From an uncultured Amylibacter sp. (lineage in GTDB: Bacteria > Pseudomonadota > Alphaproteobacteria > Rhodobacterales > Rhodobacteraceae), in the NCBI GenBank assembly GCA_937944065.1, contig CALDZS010000061.1, forward strand, positions 1 through 7,112: a stretch of DNA of 7,112 bases, given 5' to 3'. The position numbers and the translations under genes are program-made. Position 1 is the first letter of the stretch. The number at the start of each line of letters is the position of its first letter. The notes beneath the pieces were generated by a model. That model ran no database searches and was not told the origin of the DNA. It saw nothing but the letters and a program-made list of their open reading frames with translations. Shown here one piece after another: positions 1 through 6,549 of the stretch.

Positions 1-314
1 GCCTCAAATATCGCGCGTAACCCATCACGTGGTAGGTCTTGAACAAAACCCGGAATGACGTAAGCGCCGTTGTTATACAGTGCATCCAATGTCCCGCCTG
101 TGCGTTTCATGGTTTCCGAAAACCCTGCCTGAACACTGTCAGAGCTTTCATAGTCGATTACAAAGCTTTCTAAGCCCTCGTCGATCAAACGATCACAATC
201 GGCCTGCGCACGGCAGGTGGCAAACACGCGCCAGCCGCGCTTGTTCAAAGTGTGAGCGGCGTCATACCCGATGCCAGACGAACATCCGGTTATTAAAACT
301 GTCTTTTGCGGCAT
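1..314 (-). CDS. Short-chain dehydrogenase/reductase (SDR), N-terminal part, cut by window edge
   Basis: This is the first 104 codons of an NAD(P)-dependent oxidoreductase of the SDR superfamily; the rest lies beyond the left edge. The protein begins MPQKTVLITGCSSGIG, so the Rossmann dinucleotide-binding motif TGxxxGIG is at residues 9-16, after a short first beta strand. The segment FATCR (31-35) ends the second strand, and the Arg there would favour NADP(H), which is inference. YNNGAY at 80-85 occupies the place of the classical NNAG motif but reads NNGA. The catalytic Ser and YxxxK are downstream and not visible, so the substrate cannot be assigned. The ATG start is supported by AAGGAT six bases upstream. 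The gene is divergent from parC and probably shares its control region. SDR membership is near certain; the specific reaction is unknown. Confidence 0.93.
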   Translation of the reverse strand, partial: MPQKTVLITGCSSGIGYDAAHTLNKRGWRVFATCRAQADCDRLIDEGLESFVIDYESSDSVQAGFSETMKRTGGTLDALYNNGAYVIPGFVQDLPRDGLRAIFE

Positions 315-320
315 GGCACC

Positions 321-326
321 ATCCTT
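321..326 (-). promoter_or_regulatory. Ribosome binding site of the SDR gene
   Basis: Read on the minus strand this is AAGGAT, six bases before the ATG at 314. It is a good Shine-Dalgarno match and fixes the start of the SDR gene. Confidence 0.7.
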
Positions 327-356
327 TTGCACCCACATACGTCAAATAGCGTGTTT

Positions 357-370
357 TTTGCAATTGCAAA
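357..370. promoter_or_regulatory. Perfect 14-bp palindrome between divergent genes, possible operator
   Basis: TTTGCAATTGCAAA is identical to its own reverse complement over all 14 bases. It lies in the 103-bp region between the divergent SDR and parC starts, 43 bases from the SDR ATG and 48 from the parC ATG. Its position and symmetry suit a dimeric repressor or activator controlling one or both genes. I cannot match it to a named regulator. Because the site is A/T-rich and short, chance occurrence is not excluded. Confidence 0.35.
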
Positions 371-381
371 CCATTCAGCGC

Positions 382-408
382 TAGACCTGCAATTCGCGCG
401 ACTATAGA
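382..408 (+). promoter_or_regulatory. Weak candidate promoter for parC
   Basis: TAGACC (382-387) matches TTGACA at four of six positions. TATAGA (403-408) matches TATAAT at four of six, with a 15-base spacer that is shorter than ideal. Transcription would begin about 7 bases after the -10 element, only a few bases before the parC ATG at 418. That fits the absence of a Shine-Dalgarno sequence there. This is pattern matching only. Confidence 0.25.
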
Positions 409-417
409 CATGCAAAC

Positions 418-2667
418 ATGGCTGATTTGACAGACGATAACCATGATGATCACGAAGGCGGTGCGACCATTCGCGAACCGCTGCGTCGTGCTATTGGTGA
501 TCGCTATTTAACGTACGCGCTGTCCACCATCATGCACCGTGCTTTGCCCGATGCCCGCGATGGTTTGAAACCAGTACACCGCCGTATCTTGTATGCGATG
601 CGCGGGCTAAAGCTGGATCCAGCTGGCTCGTACCGTAAGTGCGCCAAAATCGTGGGTGAAGTGATGGGTAACTATCACCCGCATGGCGACCAAGCGATTT
701 ACGATGCGCTTGCGCGGTTGGCGCAAGATTTTAACCTGCGCTATCCATTGGTCGATGGCCAAGGTAACTTTGGCAATATCGACGGCGATAATCCAGCCGC
801 ACAACGGTATACCGAGGCGCGCCTGACGCATGCAGCACAGGCGTTGATGGTTGGCCTGTCCGAAAATGCCGTAGATTTCCGTCCGAACTATGATGGTTCA
901 GAAATGGAGCCAGAGGTTCTACCAGCCACGTTCCCCAATCTGTTGGCTAACGGATCGACAGGTATTGCCGTGGGTATGGCCACCAACATACCACCGCATA
1001 ATGTCGGCGAACTGTGTGACGCTGCAATTCATATGATTGGCGCGCCGAACCTTCGCGACGAGACGTTGATGGATTACGTGCCAGCCCCAGATTTCCCAAC
1101 TGGCGGCGTTCTGATCGAGCCGCGTGAAAGCATGATGAACTCCTACAAAACTGGTCGCGGGGCATTCCGTCTGCGATCCAAGTGGGAGATAGAGGATCTT
1201 GGGCGTGGTATGTGGCAAATCGTTGTCACCGAAATTCCGTATCAGGTGCAAAAATCACGGTTGATTGAAAAAATTGCCGAGCTGATTAATCTAAAGAAAA
1301 TCCCGATACTGGCAGACGTTCGCGATGAAAGCGCCGAAGACATCCGTCTGGTTCTAGAACCCCGTGCAAAAACGGTTGATCCCGCCGTTCTGATGGAAAC
1401 GTTGTTCAAACTCTGCGATCTGGAAACGCGGTTCAGCATGAATATGAATGTGCTAATCGATGGGCGCACCCCCAAGGTTTGTTCGATGAAAGAAGTGCTT
1501 CGCGCCTTCCTTGATCACCGCCGTGCCGTTTTGATCCGCCGTTCGCAACACCGCATGGACAAAATTGATCACCGTCTAGAGGTATTAGAGGGTTATATAG
1601 TTGCCTTCCTCAACTTGGACCGTGTGATCGCGATTATTCGCGAAGAAGACGAACCAAAGCCGATAATGATGGTAGAGTTTACTCTGTCAGACGTGCAGGC
1701 CGAAGCAATTCTAAACATGCGACTACGCTCTTTACGCCGTTTAGAAGAGATGGAATTGCGCACAGAGCTGGATACATTGCAGGCAGAACGCGCTGATTTG
1801 GATGATCTTCTGGGCAGCGAAGACCTTCAGTGGGGCGCAATCAAAGATCAGCTACGCGATGCACGCAAGAAGTTTGGTAAAGATGCCGAGGGCGGCGCAA
1901 GGCGCACAGTCATCGAAGACGCGCCTGATATTGAAGAGGTGCCCTTAGAAGCGATGATTGAACGCGAACCGATCACTGTGGTCTGTTCGGGCATGGGGTG
2001 GGTGCGCGCGATGAAGGGTCATATCGATCTGTCGCAAGAGCTGAAATACAAAGACGGCGACGAAGCACGCTTTGCCTTTCACGCGGAAACCACCGACAAG
2101 TTAGTTTTGTTCGGATCGAACGGGCGGTTTTACACGATCCCATGTTCGGAATTGCCGGGGGGGCGCGGTATGGGCGAACCTATCCGACTGATGGTCGATC
2201 TGCCCAACGATGCAGATATGATGGAATTGTTCATCCATGATCCGGCACGTCGTTTGTTGCTGGCATCCAGTGTTGGTGACGGGTTTGTCGTGACCGAAAG
2301 CGAAGTGTTGGCGCAAACGCGCACCGGTAAACAAGTTCTGAATGTCAAAGGCGATGCGCGGGCGCAAGTTTGCAAACCCGTCATGGGGGATCATGTTGTC
2401 TGCGTCGGTGAAAACCGCAAAGTGCTGATTTTCCCATTGGAAGATTTGCCAGAAATGACGCGCGGCAAAGGTGTGCGGCTGCAAAAGTACAAAGATGGTG
2501 GTCTGTCGGATGCCACGACGATGTCATTGGACGTTGGTCTGCAATGGCTCGACCCCGCTGGACGTACCCGTACAGAGGTTGAATTGGCGGATTGGATAGG
2601 CAAACGCGCAACCGCTGGACGTATGGCGCCCCGTGGATTCCCGCATGACAATAGGTTTAACCTTTGA
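418..2667 (+). CDS. parC: DNA topoisomerase IV subunit A (ParC)
   Basis: ParC is the breakage-reunion subunit of topoisomerase IV, which works as a ParC2ParE2 tetramer to decatenate daughter chromosomes and relax supercoils using ATP. ParE is not in the window. The 749 residues match the usual ParC length. The winged-helix domain includes DARDGLKPVHRRILYAM (45-61), the quinolone-determining stretch YHPHGDQAIYDA (86-97) and QRYTEARL (129-136), where Tyr131 is the DNA-linking tyrosine. NGSTGIAVGMATNIPPHN (178-195) is a further family hallmark. A coiled-coil and dimer gate follow at about 360-490. The C-terminal pinwheel (about 515-705) has degenerate blades with GGRGMGE (581-587) and RGKGVRL (682-688). 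It lacks a canonical GyrA box, QRRGGKG, which argues for ParC over GyrA. An in-frame stop at 382-384 and no other start codon before 418 make this ATG the only reasonable start. There is no clear ribosome binding site. It heads a probable three-gene operon. Confidence 0.97.
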   Translation: MADLTDDNHDDHEGGATIREPLRRAIGDRYLTYALSTIMHRALPDARDGLKPVHRRILYAMRGLKLDPAGSYRKCAKIVGEVMGNYHPHGDQAIYDALARLAQDFNLRYPLVDGQGNFGNIDGDNPAAQRYTEARLTHAAQALMVGLSENAVDFRPNYDGSEMEPEVLPATFPNLLANGSTGIAVGMATNIPPHNVGELCDAAIHMIGAPNLRDETLMDYVPAPDFPTGGVLIEPRESMMNSYKTGRGAFRLRSKWEIEDLGRGMWQIVVTEIPYQVQKSRLIEKIAELINLKKIPILADVRDESAEDIRLVLEPRAKTVDPAVLMETLFKLCDLETRFSMNMNVLIDGRTPKVCSMKEVLRAFLDHRRAVLIRRSQHRMDKIDHRLEVLEGYIVAFLNLDRVIAIIREEDEPKPIMMVEFTLSDVQAEAILNMRLRSLRRLEEMELRTELDTLQAERADLDDLLGSEDLQWGAIKDQLRDARKKFGKDAEGGARRTVIEDAPDIEEVPLEAMIEREPITVVCSGMGWVRAMKGHIDLSQELKYKDGDEARFAFHAETTDKLVLFGSNGRFYTIPCSELPGGRGMGEPIRLMVDLPNDADMMELFIHDPARRLLLASSVGDGFVVTESEVLAQTRTGKQVLNVKGDARAQVCKPVMGDHVVCVGENRKVLIFPLEDLPEMTRGKGVRLQKYKDGGLSDATTMSLDVGLQWLDPAGRTRTEVELADWIGKRATAGRMAPRGFPHDNRFNL

Positions 2668-2693
2668 TAACTAGGCGGCACTTTATCTTTTGT

Positions 2694-2697
2694 GAGG
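2694..2697 (+). promoter_or_regulatory. Ribosome binding site that decides the YjgN start
   Basis: GAGG lies six bases before TTG at 2704, an ideal spacing. It overlaps the alternative GTG start at 2692, which itself has only a distant AGGCGG 13 bases upstream. This favours the TTG start. Confidence 0.45.
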
Positions 2698-2703
2698 TCG
2701 CCT

Positions 2704-3942
2704 TTGTCCGATTTATTTAATCCCGATCAAACCATGTCAGCAGAATATACTGGCAACGGTAATCAATTGTTCCCGCTTGCCTTAAAAACAGCTCTTCTGA
2801 CGCTTGTCACGCTTGGGATTTATCGGTTTTGGGCTCGGACTCGCATTCGTAAATTCTTTTGGTCCGCTGTTGCACCCGGTGGGCAGCCCTTTGAATATGA
2901 CGGCAAAGGTCTGGAAAAGCTATTGGGCTTTCTAATCGCGGTGGCGGTGTTGGCTGTTTATCTGGGAATTTTACAAGTTCTGCTGACCTTCGCGGGTATG
3001 TCCTTGTTCGGCATGGCCGATTCCAGCAGCGGGAACGAGTTGCAGGCCGTTGCGGTTACCTACATTACATTGCTGGCCTTGTTGCCGTTGATTTTCTATG
3101 CGGCCTATCGTGCACAACGCTACAAGCTGTCTCGTACGCGCTGGCGCGGGATACGTTTTGCGATGGACAAGGCCGCGTGGGGCTATTCATGGCGTGGAAT
3201 AATGTACACTTTCTTGAATATTATCAGCCTTGGTATTTTGATGCCGCTTTCTACATTTCGGCTGGAAAAGTACAAGATCGACCGGACATATTATGGCCAA
3301 GCACAGATGTTTCAGGGCGGCAAGTGGACGGGACTGTATCCCGCGATGAAGCATCTTGGGATTGCGTTGCTTTTGTTTGTATTTGGTGGACTTAGTTTCA
3401 CTGGAATGGATTTCTCCAGTCTCGAAGACGGTGAACTCAGCGGTAGCGGCGCTGGGTTTGGTTTCCTTGGTGGAGTGTTGTTGTTTTTTGGTTATATTTG
3501 GTTCCTCATTGGCATGGCCTATTACCGTGTGCACAGTTTTCGATACCTGACTGCACACAAAGTACTGGGCGAAAATGTCCGCGCTCAAAGCCTGCCTTTG
3601 ACATCAAATGTTGTTGGCTACTATCTGCTGGGCGCCGTGGTTGGAGGTATGGCCGCGATGGTTGCAGGCCTGATTGTCGGTGGTGTATTAGCCTTGCTCG
3701 GATATTTTATCGTTGGCGAAGCGGGCGCATTGTTTGGGGGCGTTGCAGGTTACATCGCTGCCTTTCTGGCCTACGGTGTAGCATATCTTGTGATGACCGT
3801 TCACCCAACCATCAAGCATTTTGCTCAAACCACCACGCTATATAATACCGCAGAACTAGATACGATCGCACAGCGCGAAGGCGACCATTTTGCCGAGGCA
3901 GAAGGCTTTGCCGACGCGCTTGACCTTGGCGCTGGGTTCTAG
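2704..3942 (+). CDS. YjgN family (DUF898) polytopic inner-membrane protein
   Basis: This is a membrane protein of the YjgN/DUF898 family, whose function is unknown. The 412 residues open with a short hydrophilic leader and the family hallmark YTGNGNQLF (15-23), then LLTLVTLGIYRFWARTRIR (31-49). Hydrophobic segments lie at about 24-43, 74-104, 117-134, 166-182, 217-234, 252-272, 303-334 and 343-366. Basic loops such as YRAQRYKLSRTRWRG (135-149) separate them. The protein shows an internal repeat with a period of 139 residues: TLGI at 36-39 against SLGI at 175-178, TRIRKF against FRLEKY, and YRAQRYK against YRVHSFR. The TTG at 2704 is chosen for its Shine-Dalgarno sequence. GTG at 2692 (416 residues) and ATG at 2734 (402 residues) are alternatives. 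The gene follows parC by 36 nt with no terminator visible and ends 2 nt before the M48 peptidase gene, which points to co-expression and a shared role. Confidence 0.88.
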   Translation: MSDLFNPDQTMSAEYTGNGNQLFPLALKTALLTLVTLGIYRFWARTRIRKFFWSAVAPGGQPFEYDGKGLEKLLGFLIAVAVLAVYLGILQVLLTFAGMSLFGMADSSSGNELQAVAVTYITLLALLPLIFYAAYRAQRYKLSRTRWRGIRFAMDKAAWGYSWRGIMYTFLNIISLGILMPLSTFRLEKYKIDRTYYGQAQMFQGGKWTGLYPAMKHLGIALLLFVFGGLSFTGMDFSSLEDGELSGSGAGFGFLGGVLLFFGYIWFLIGMAYYRVHSFRYLTAHKVLGENVRAQSLPLTSNVVGYYLLGAVVGGMAAMVAGLIVGGVLALLGYFIVGEAGALFGGVAGYIAAFLAYGVAYLVMTVHPTIKHFAQTTTLYNTAELDTIAQREGDHFAEAEGFADALDLGAGF

Positions 3943-3944
3943 CC

Positions 3945-5072
3945 GTGGCAGCTGGCACATCAATCACGGCCACTTTTTTTGACGGTTTGACCGCTAAGGA
4001 ACGACGTGTGCTGGTCGAGTTTGATCATACGAGACTTGAGATTTCAGGCGATGAAATACCAGACAGGTTGCACTGGGCCTATTCCGATCTGCGAGAACGG
4101 CTTGATCAAGCAGGGTCTCAATCGATCATCGTTCAGCAAACTGGAAATGAAGCGCGCTTGCTTATCGATGATAAAAGCAGTGCTGACTGGTTGCGAAATG
4201 TCAGCCATGATTTGGCCAACCCGGACAACCCACCTGGCAGTTATCATCGTTTGGCGATATCCGCGGTCGTTGCCCTAGCGTCTGTGTTTTTAATCTTGTT
4301 TGTCATTATTCCCGCCTTGTCGAATACATTGGCGGCGTTGATCCCCATTGATCGTGAAATCGCCCTTGGCAAAGGCAGTGTGCGTCAAATTGAGCGTATC
4401 CTAACGTTGGAGCGGAATCCTGACCTGACCTGCAGTTCGACCGAAGGCGATCTTGCGTTGGCCAAAATGTCTGCTCGCCTCAGTGCGCAGTTCGACAGCC
4501 CGTATCCAATTGATGTCCGCGTGTTTGATCATGAAATGATCAACGCCTTTGCGGTACCTGGCGGCCAGATTATTCTGTTCAAGGGATTGATTGATGCGGC
4601 AGGAACCCCAGAGGAGGTCGCGGGCGTTCTGGGGCATGAAATGGGACATGTGATCCACCGCGATCCGACGCGCCTTGCGTTACGATCTGCTGGTTCTGTT
4701 GGCATTTTGGGTATGCTGGTTGGTGATTTTGCAGGTGGCGCGGCAACTCTGGTTCTGGCCGAACAGTTGATCGCAGCCAATTACGCACAGGAGGCAGAGG
4801 CGGGCGCGGATGTGTTTGCAACCGAGGTTTTGGCGGATGCCGAACTGCCATCTAAGCCTTTTGCAGAGTTTTTTGACAAGCTAGATGCTCAATTTGGGGG
4901 CGACGACGAGGACGAGAATGATTTTCTATCCCACCTTGCTTCGCACCCAGAGCTGCGCAAACGCGCCGATGCTGCACGTCGGGCTGACACAATCGGGGAT
5001 CGGGATTTCACGCCGGTGCTGACCAAAGACGAATGGAACAGTTTGCGGGCTATCTGCGACGATAATTCTTAA
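3945..5072 (+). CDS. Membrane-anchored M48 family zinc metallopeptidase
   Basis: This is a predicted zinc endopeptidase of family M48, related to HtpX, BepA and Oma1, which often act in membrane or envelope protein quality control. The HExxH motif is HEMGH at 231-235 (zinc ligands His231 and His235, catalytic Glu232). The third ligand is probably Glu285 in EAEAGAD (283-289). The family-typical SHPELRKRAD follows at 333-342. PGGQIILFKGLI (205-216) is the conserved strand before the active site. Residues 1-95 form a soluble N-terminal domain that I cannot name with certainty. One membrane helix follows at about 103-124, with no signal peptide, so the catalytic part is probably periplasmic. That orientation is inferred. 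An acidic patch, DDEDEND, lies at 320-326. The start is GTG, two bases after the YjgN stop. An in-frame stop at 3921-3923 and the absence of an early Met codon leave no better choice. Translation probably depends on re-initiation from the upstream gene. Substrate unknown. Confidence 0.93.
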   Translation: MAAGTSITATFFDGLTAKERRVLVEFDHTRLEISGDEIPDRLHWAYSDLRERLDQAGSQSIIVQQTGNEARLLIDDKSSADWLRNVSHDLANPDNPPGSYHRLAISAVVALASVFLILFVIIPALSNTLAALIPIDREIALGKGSVRQIERILTLERNPDLTCSSTEGDLALAKMSARLSAQFDSPYPIDVRVFDHEMINAFAVPGGQIILFKGLIDAAGTPEEVAGVLGHEMGHVIHRDPTRLALRSAGSVGILGMLVGDFAGGAATLVLAEQLIAANYAQEAEAGADVFATEVLADAELPSKPFAEFFDKLDAQFGGDDEDENDFLSHLASHPELRKRADAARRADTIGDRDFTPVLTKDEWNSLRAICDDNS

Positions 5073-6421
5073 CGTTTGGTAACTTTCAGTTGCACGCCAC
5101 CTTCGGGGCGCAAGGTGACCACCATAACGGGGTCAGGGTCGACGCCAGCAATGCGTTCGAATTTGTAACGGCTCACCAGCGTGGCCAGAATAATCTGTGC
5201 CTCCATAATGGCGAATTGTGAACCGATGCAAACCCGTGGGCCGTCGCCAAAAGGTAGAAACGCAAAGCGGGAGTGTTTTGCGCCTTCGCCAAACCGATCA
5301 GGGTCAAACGCATCTGGATCATCCCACAATTGATGGTGACGATGCAGTGCATAGATCGGGATCATAACTGTGTCTTTTGGCGACACTTTGCGGTCACACA
5401 ACATGTCATCCTTCTGGGCAGTACGCGAGATGAAGGCGGCAGGTGGATACAAACGTAATGTCTCGTTTATGACCTGACGCGTGTAGGTCAGGGTTTGGCA
5501 GTCGTCAGCATTTGCTGTGCGTCCGTTCAAAACCTTGCTCGCCTCTGCATACAATTTTTCCTGAACGGATTCATCAAATGCACACAAATATAGGGCCCAT
5601 CCAAGTGTCAACGCGGTGGTCTCGTGTCCTGCAACGATAAAGGTCAACAAGTTGTCGCGTAGCTCTGCTGCGTTCATGGTACGGTTCGTTTTGGGATCTT
5701 CGCCTGCCATCAACAAATCTAGCAAGTCTGGGACATCACGCGGCCCCCGGTTTGCACGGTCTTTGACCGCCTCATCTGCAATCGCTTTGGTTTGCTTCAG
5801 CGCATTGGGTTGAAACAAGCGGTTGGGACGTGGAACCCAAGAGGGAACACCAACCACATCAAACAAGGATACGCGCGCCACTTGATCGATATACTTTTCG
5901 ATGGCGATGTGCACTTGATCACTGTCGATGCTGTCCGACCCAGAAAATGTCACATCAGAAATTACATCAAAAGTGGTTTTTACCATCTCGTCAAACATAT
6001 CGACGCGTGCTGATCCGTCGCCCAAGCGTGCGCAAGCGGCATCAGCACTTGCGGACATAATTGGGGCAAGGTTTGCAATATTGCGAGGGGAAAACACGGG
6101 CGCTGCAGCGCGGCGTTGCCAGCGCCAGTGCGCGCCTTCAGCAATGAAGAGACTGTCGCCTATTGCTGGTTCCAACAAGTTCTTGGTGACGTCGGACTTG
6201 GGATAGTCATCCAACTTGTCGCGCAATATATGCTGCAATGCATCTGGATCCATAACCATGTGCCACTGCACCCAAGCGGTTTTACCAGACACAATCGGTT
6301 GTAACGTCGCCAGCTTTGGAATGATCGACAGAACGTTTCTGCGCGCTTCTTTCAATGTGCGCCAAATGCCCCAGACGTCGGTGACCAATTTGACCTTTAC
6401 CGGATGCTGTTTTTTCAACAT
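5069..6421 (-). CDS. Cytochrome P450 (bacterial, soluble)
   Basis: This is a haem-thiolate monooxygenase that would insert one oxygen atom from O2 into an organic substrate using electrons from ferredoxin or a similar partner. Counting from the chosen start (450 residues), every P450 hallmark is present: C-helix WRWQR (99-103), I-helix oxygen-activation motif AGHETT (264-269), K-helix ETLR (320-323), PDRF (374-377) and the Cys-loop FGDGPRVCIG (391-400) with haem ligand Cys398. There is no membrane anchor or signal peptide, and the length is usual for bacterial P450s. The frame is open to an ATG at 6475, with another at 6445. The ATG at 6421 is preferred because AGAGGG lies just upstream. The stop codon overlaps that of the convergent M48 gene. 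No redox partner or pathway gene is nearby, so the substrate cannot be inferred. A decayed paralogue sits directly upstream on the same strand. Confidence 0.96.
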   Translation of the reverse strand: MLKKQHPVKVKLVTDVWGIWRTLKEARRNVLSIIPKLATLQPIVSGKTAWVQWHMVMDPDALQHILRDKLDDYPKSDVTKNLLEPAIGDSLFIAEGAHWRWQRRAAAPVFSPRNIANLAPIMSASADAACARLGDGSARVDMFDEMVKTTFDVISDVTFSGSDSIDSDQVHIAIEKYIDQVARVSLFDVVGVPSWVPRPNRLFQPNALKQTKAIADEAVKDRANRGPRDVPDLLDLLMAGEDPKTNRTMNAAELRDNLLTFIVAGHETTALTLGWALYLCAFDESVQEKLYAEASKVLNGRTANADDCQTLTYTRQVINETLRLYPPAAFISRTAQKDDMLCDRKVSPKDTVMIPIYALHRHHQLWDDPDAFDPDRFGEGAKHSRFAFLPFGDGPRVCIGSQFAIMEAQIILATLVSRYKFERIAGVDPDPVMVVTLRPEGGVQLKVTKR

Positions 6422-6425
6422 GTTA

Positions 6426-6431
6426 CCCTCT
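6426..6431 (-). promoter_or_regulatory. Ribosome binding site that decides the P450 start
   Basis: On the minus strand this reads AGAGGG and ends four bases before the ATG at 6421. No comparable signal was picked out for the in-frame ATG codons at 6445 and 6475, so 6421 is the likely start. Confidence 0.6.
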
Positions 6432-6528
6432 TCCACAATTAACATAACGCGAAATTGCGGCGCAGATAGGGGCAAGAGGTGGTTTGCTAGGAAATGCGCG
6501 GAAATGTCACGATGGATAAACGCGGGAA

Positions 6529-6548
6529 ACGGCCGATTATGCGGCCGT
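6529..6548 (-). terminator. Hairpin downstream of the P450 pseudogene, possible terminator
   Basis: ACGGCCG and CGGCCGT form a perfect 7-bp, nearly all-GC stem around a six-base loop. On the minus strand the stem is followed by TTTCCC, a weak U-tract. It lies a few bases past the end of P450 pseudogene homology and about 107 bases before the intact P450 start. It could be the old terminator of the decayed gene. The poor U-tract makes it uncertain, and it could instead be a protein-binding inverted repeat. Confidence 0.35.
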
Positions 6549-6549
6549 A

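Noticed and set aside
262..453. Minus-strand open frame of 63 codons spanning the divergent intergenic region
   Set aside because: It overlaps both the SDR start and the parC start in a different frame, and its sequence resembles nothing I recognise.
2101..2484. Minus-strand open frame of 127 codons inside parC
   Set aside because: It lies wholly within the well-supported parC coding sequence, and its translation shows no recognisable domain.
418..2667. Calling this gene gyrA
   Set aside because: The C-terminal domain lacks the canonical GyrA box, the protein is shorter than most GyrA proteins, and the GDQAIYD and GNIDGDNPAAQRYTEARL signatures fit alphaproteobacterial ParC.
3187..3588. Minus-strand open frame of 133 codons inside the YjgN gene
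   Set aside because: It is antisense to a recognised membrane protein gene, with no family motif of its own and no visible ribosome binding site.
6422..6549. A promoter for the intact P450 gene
   Set aside because: Fragments such as TTGCCC, GTGACA and CATAAT occur, but none pairs with a partner at a suitable spacing, so no site is called.
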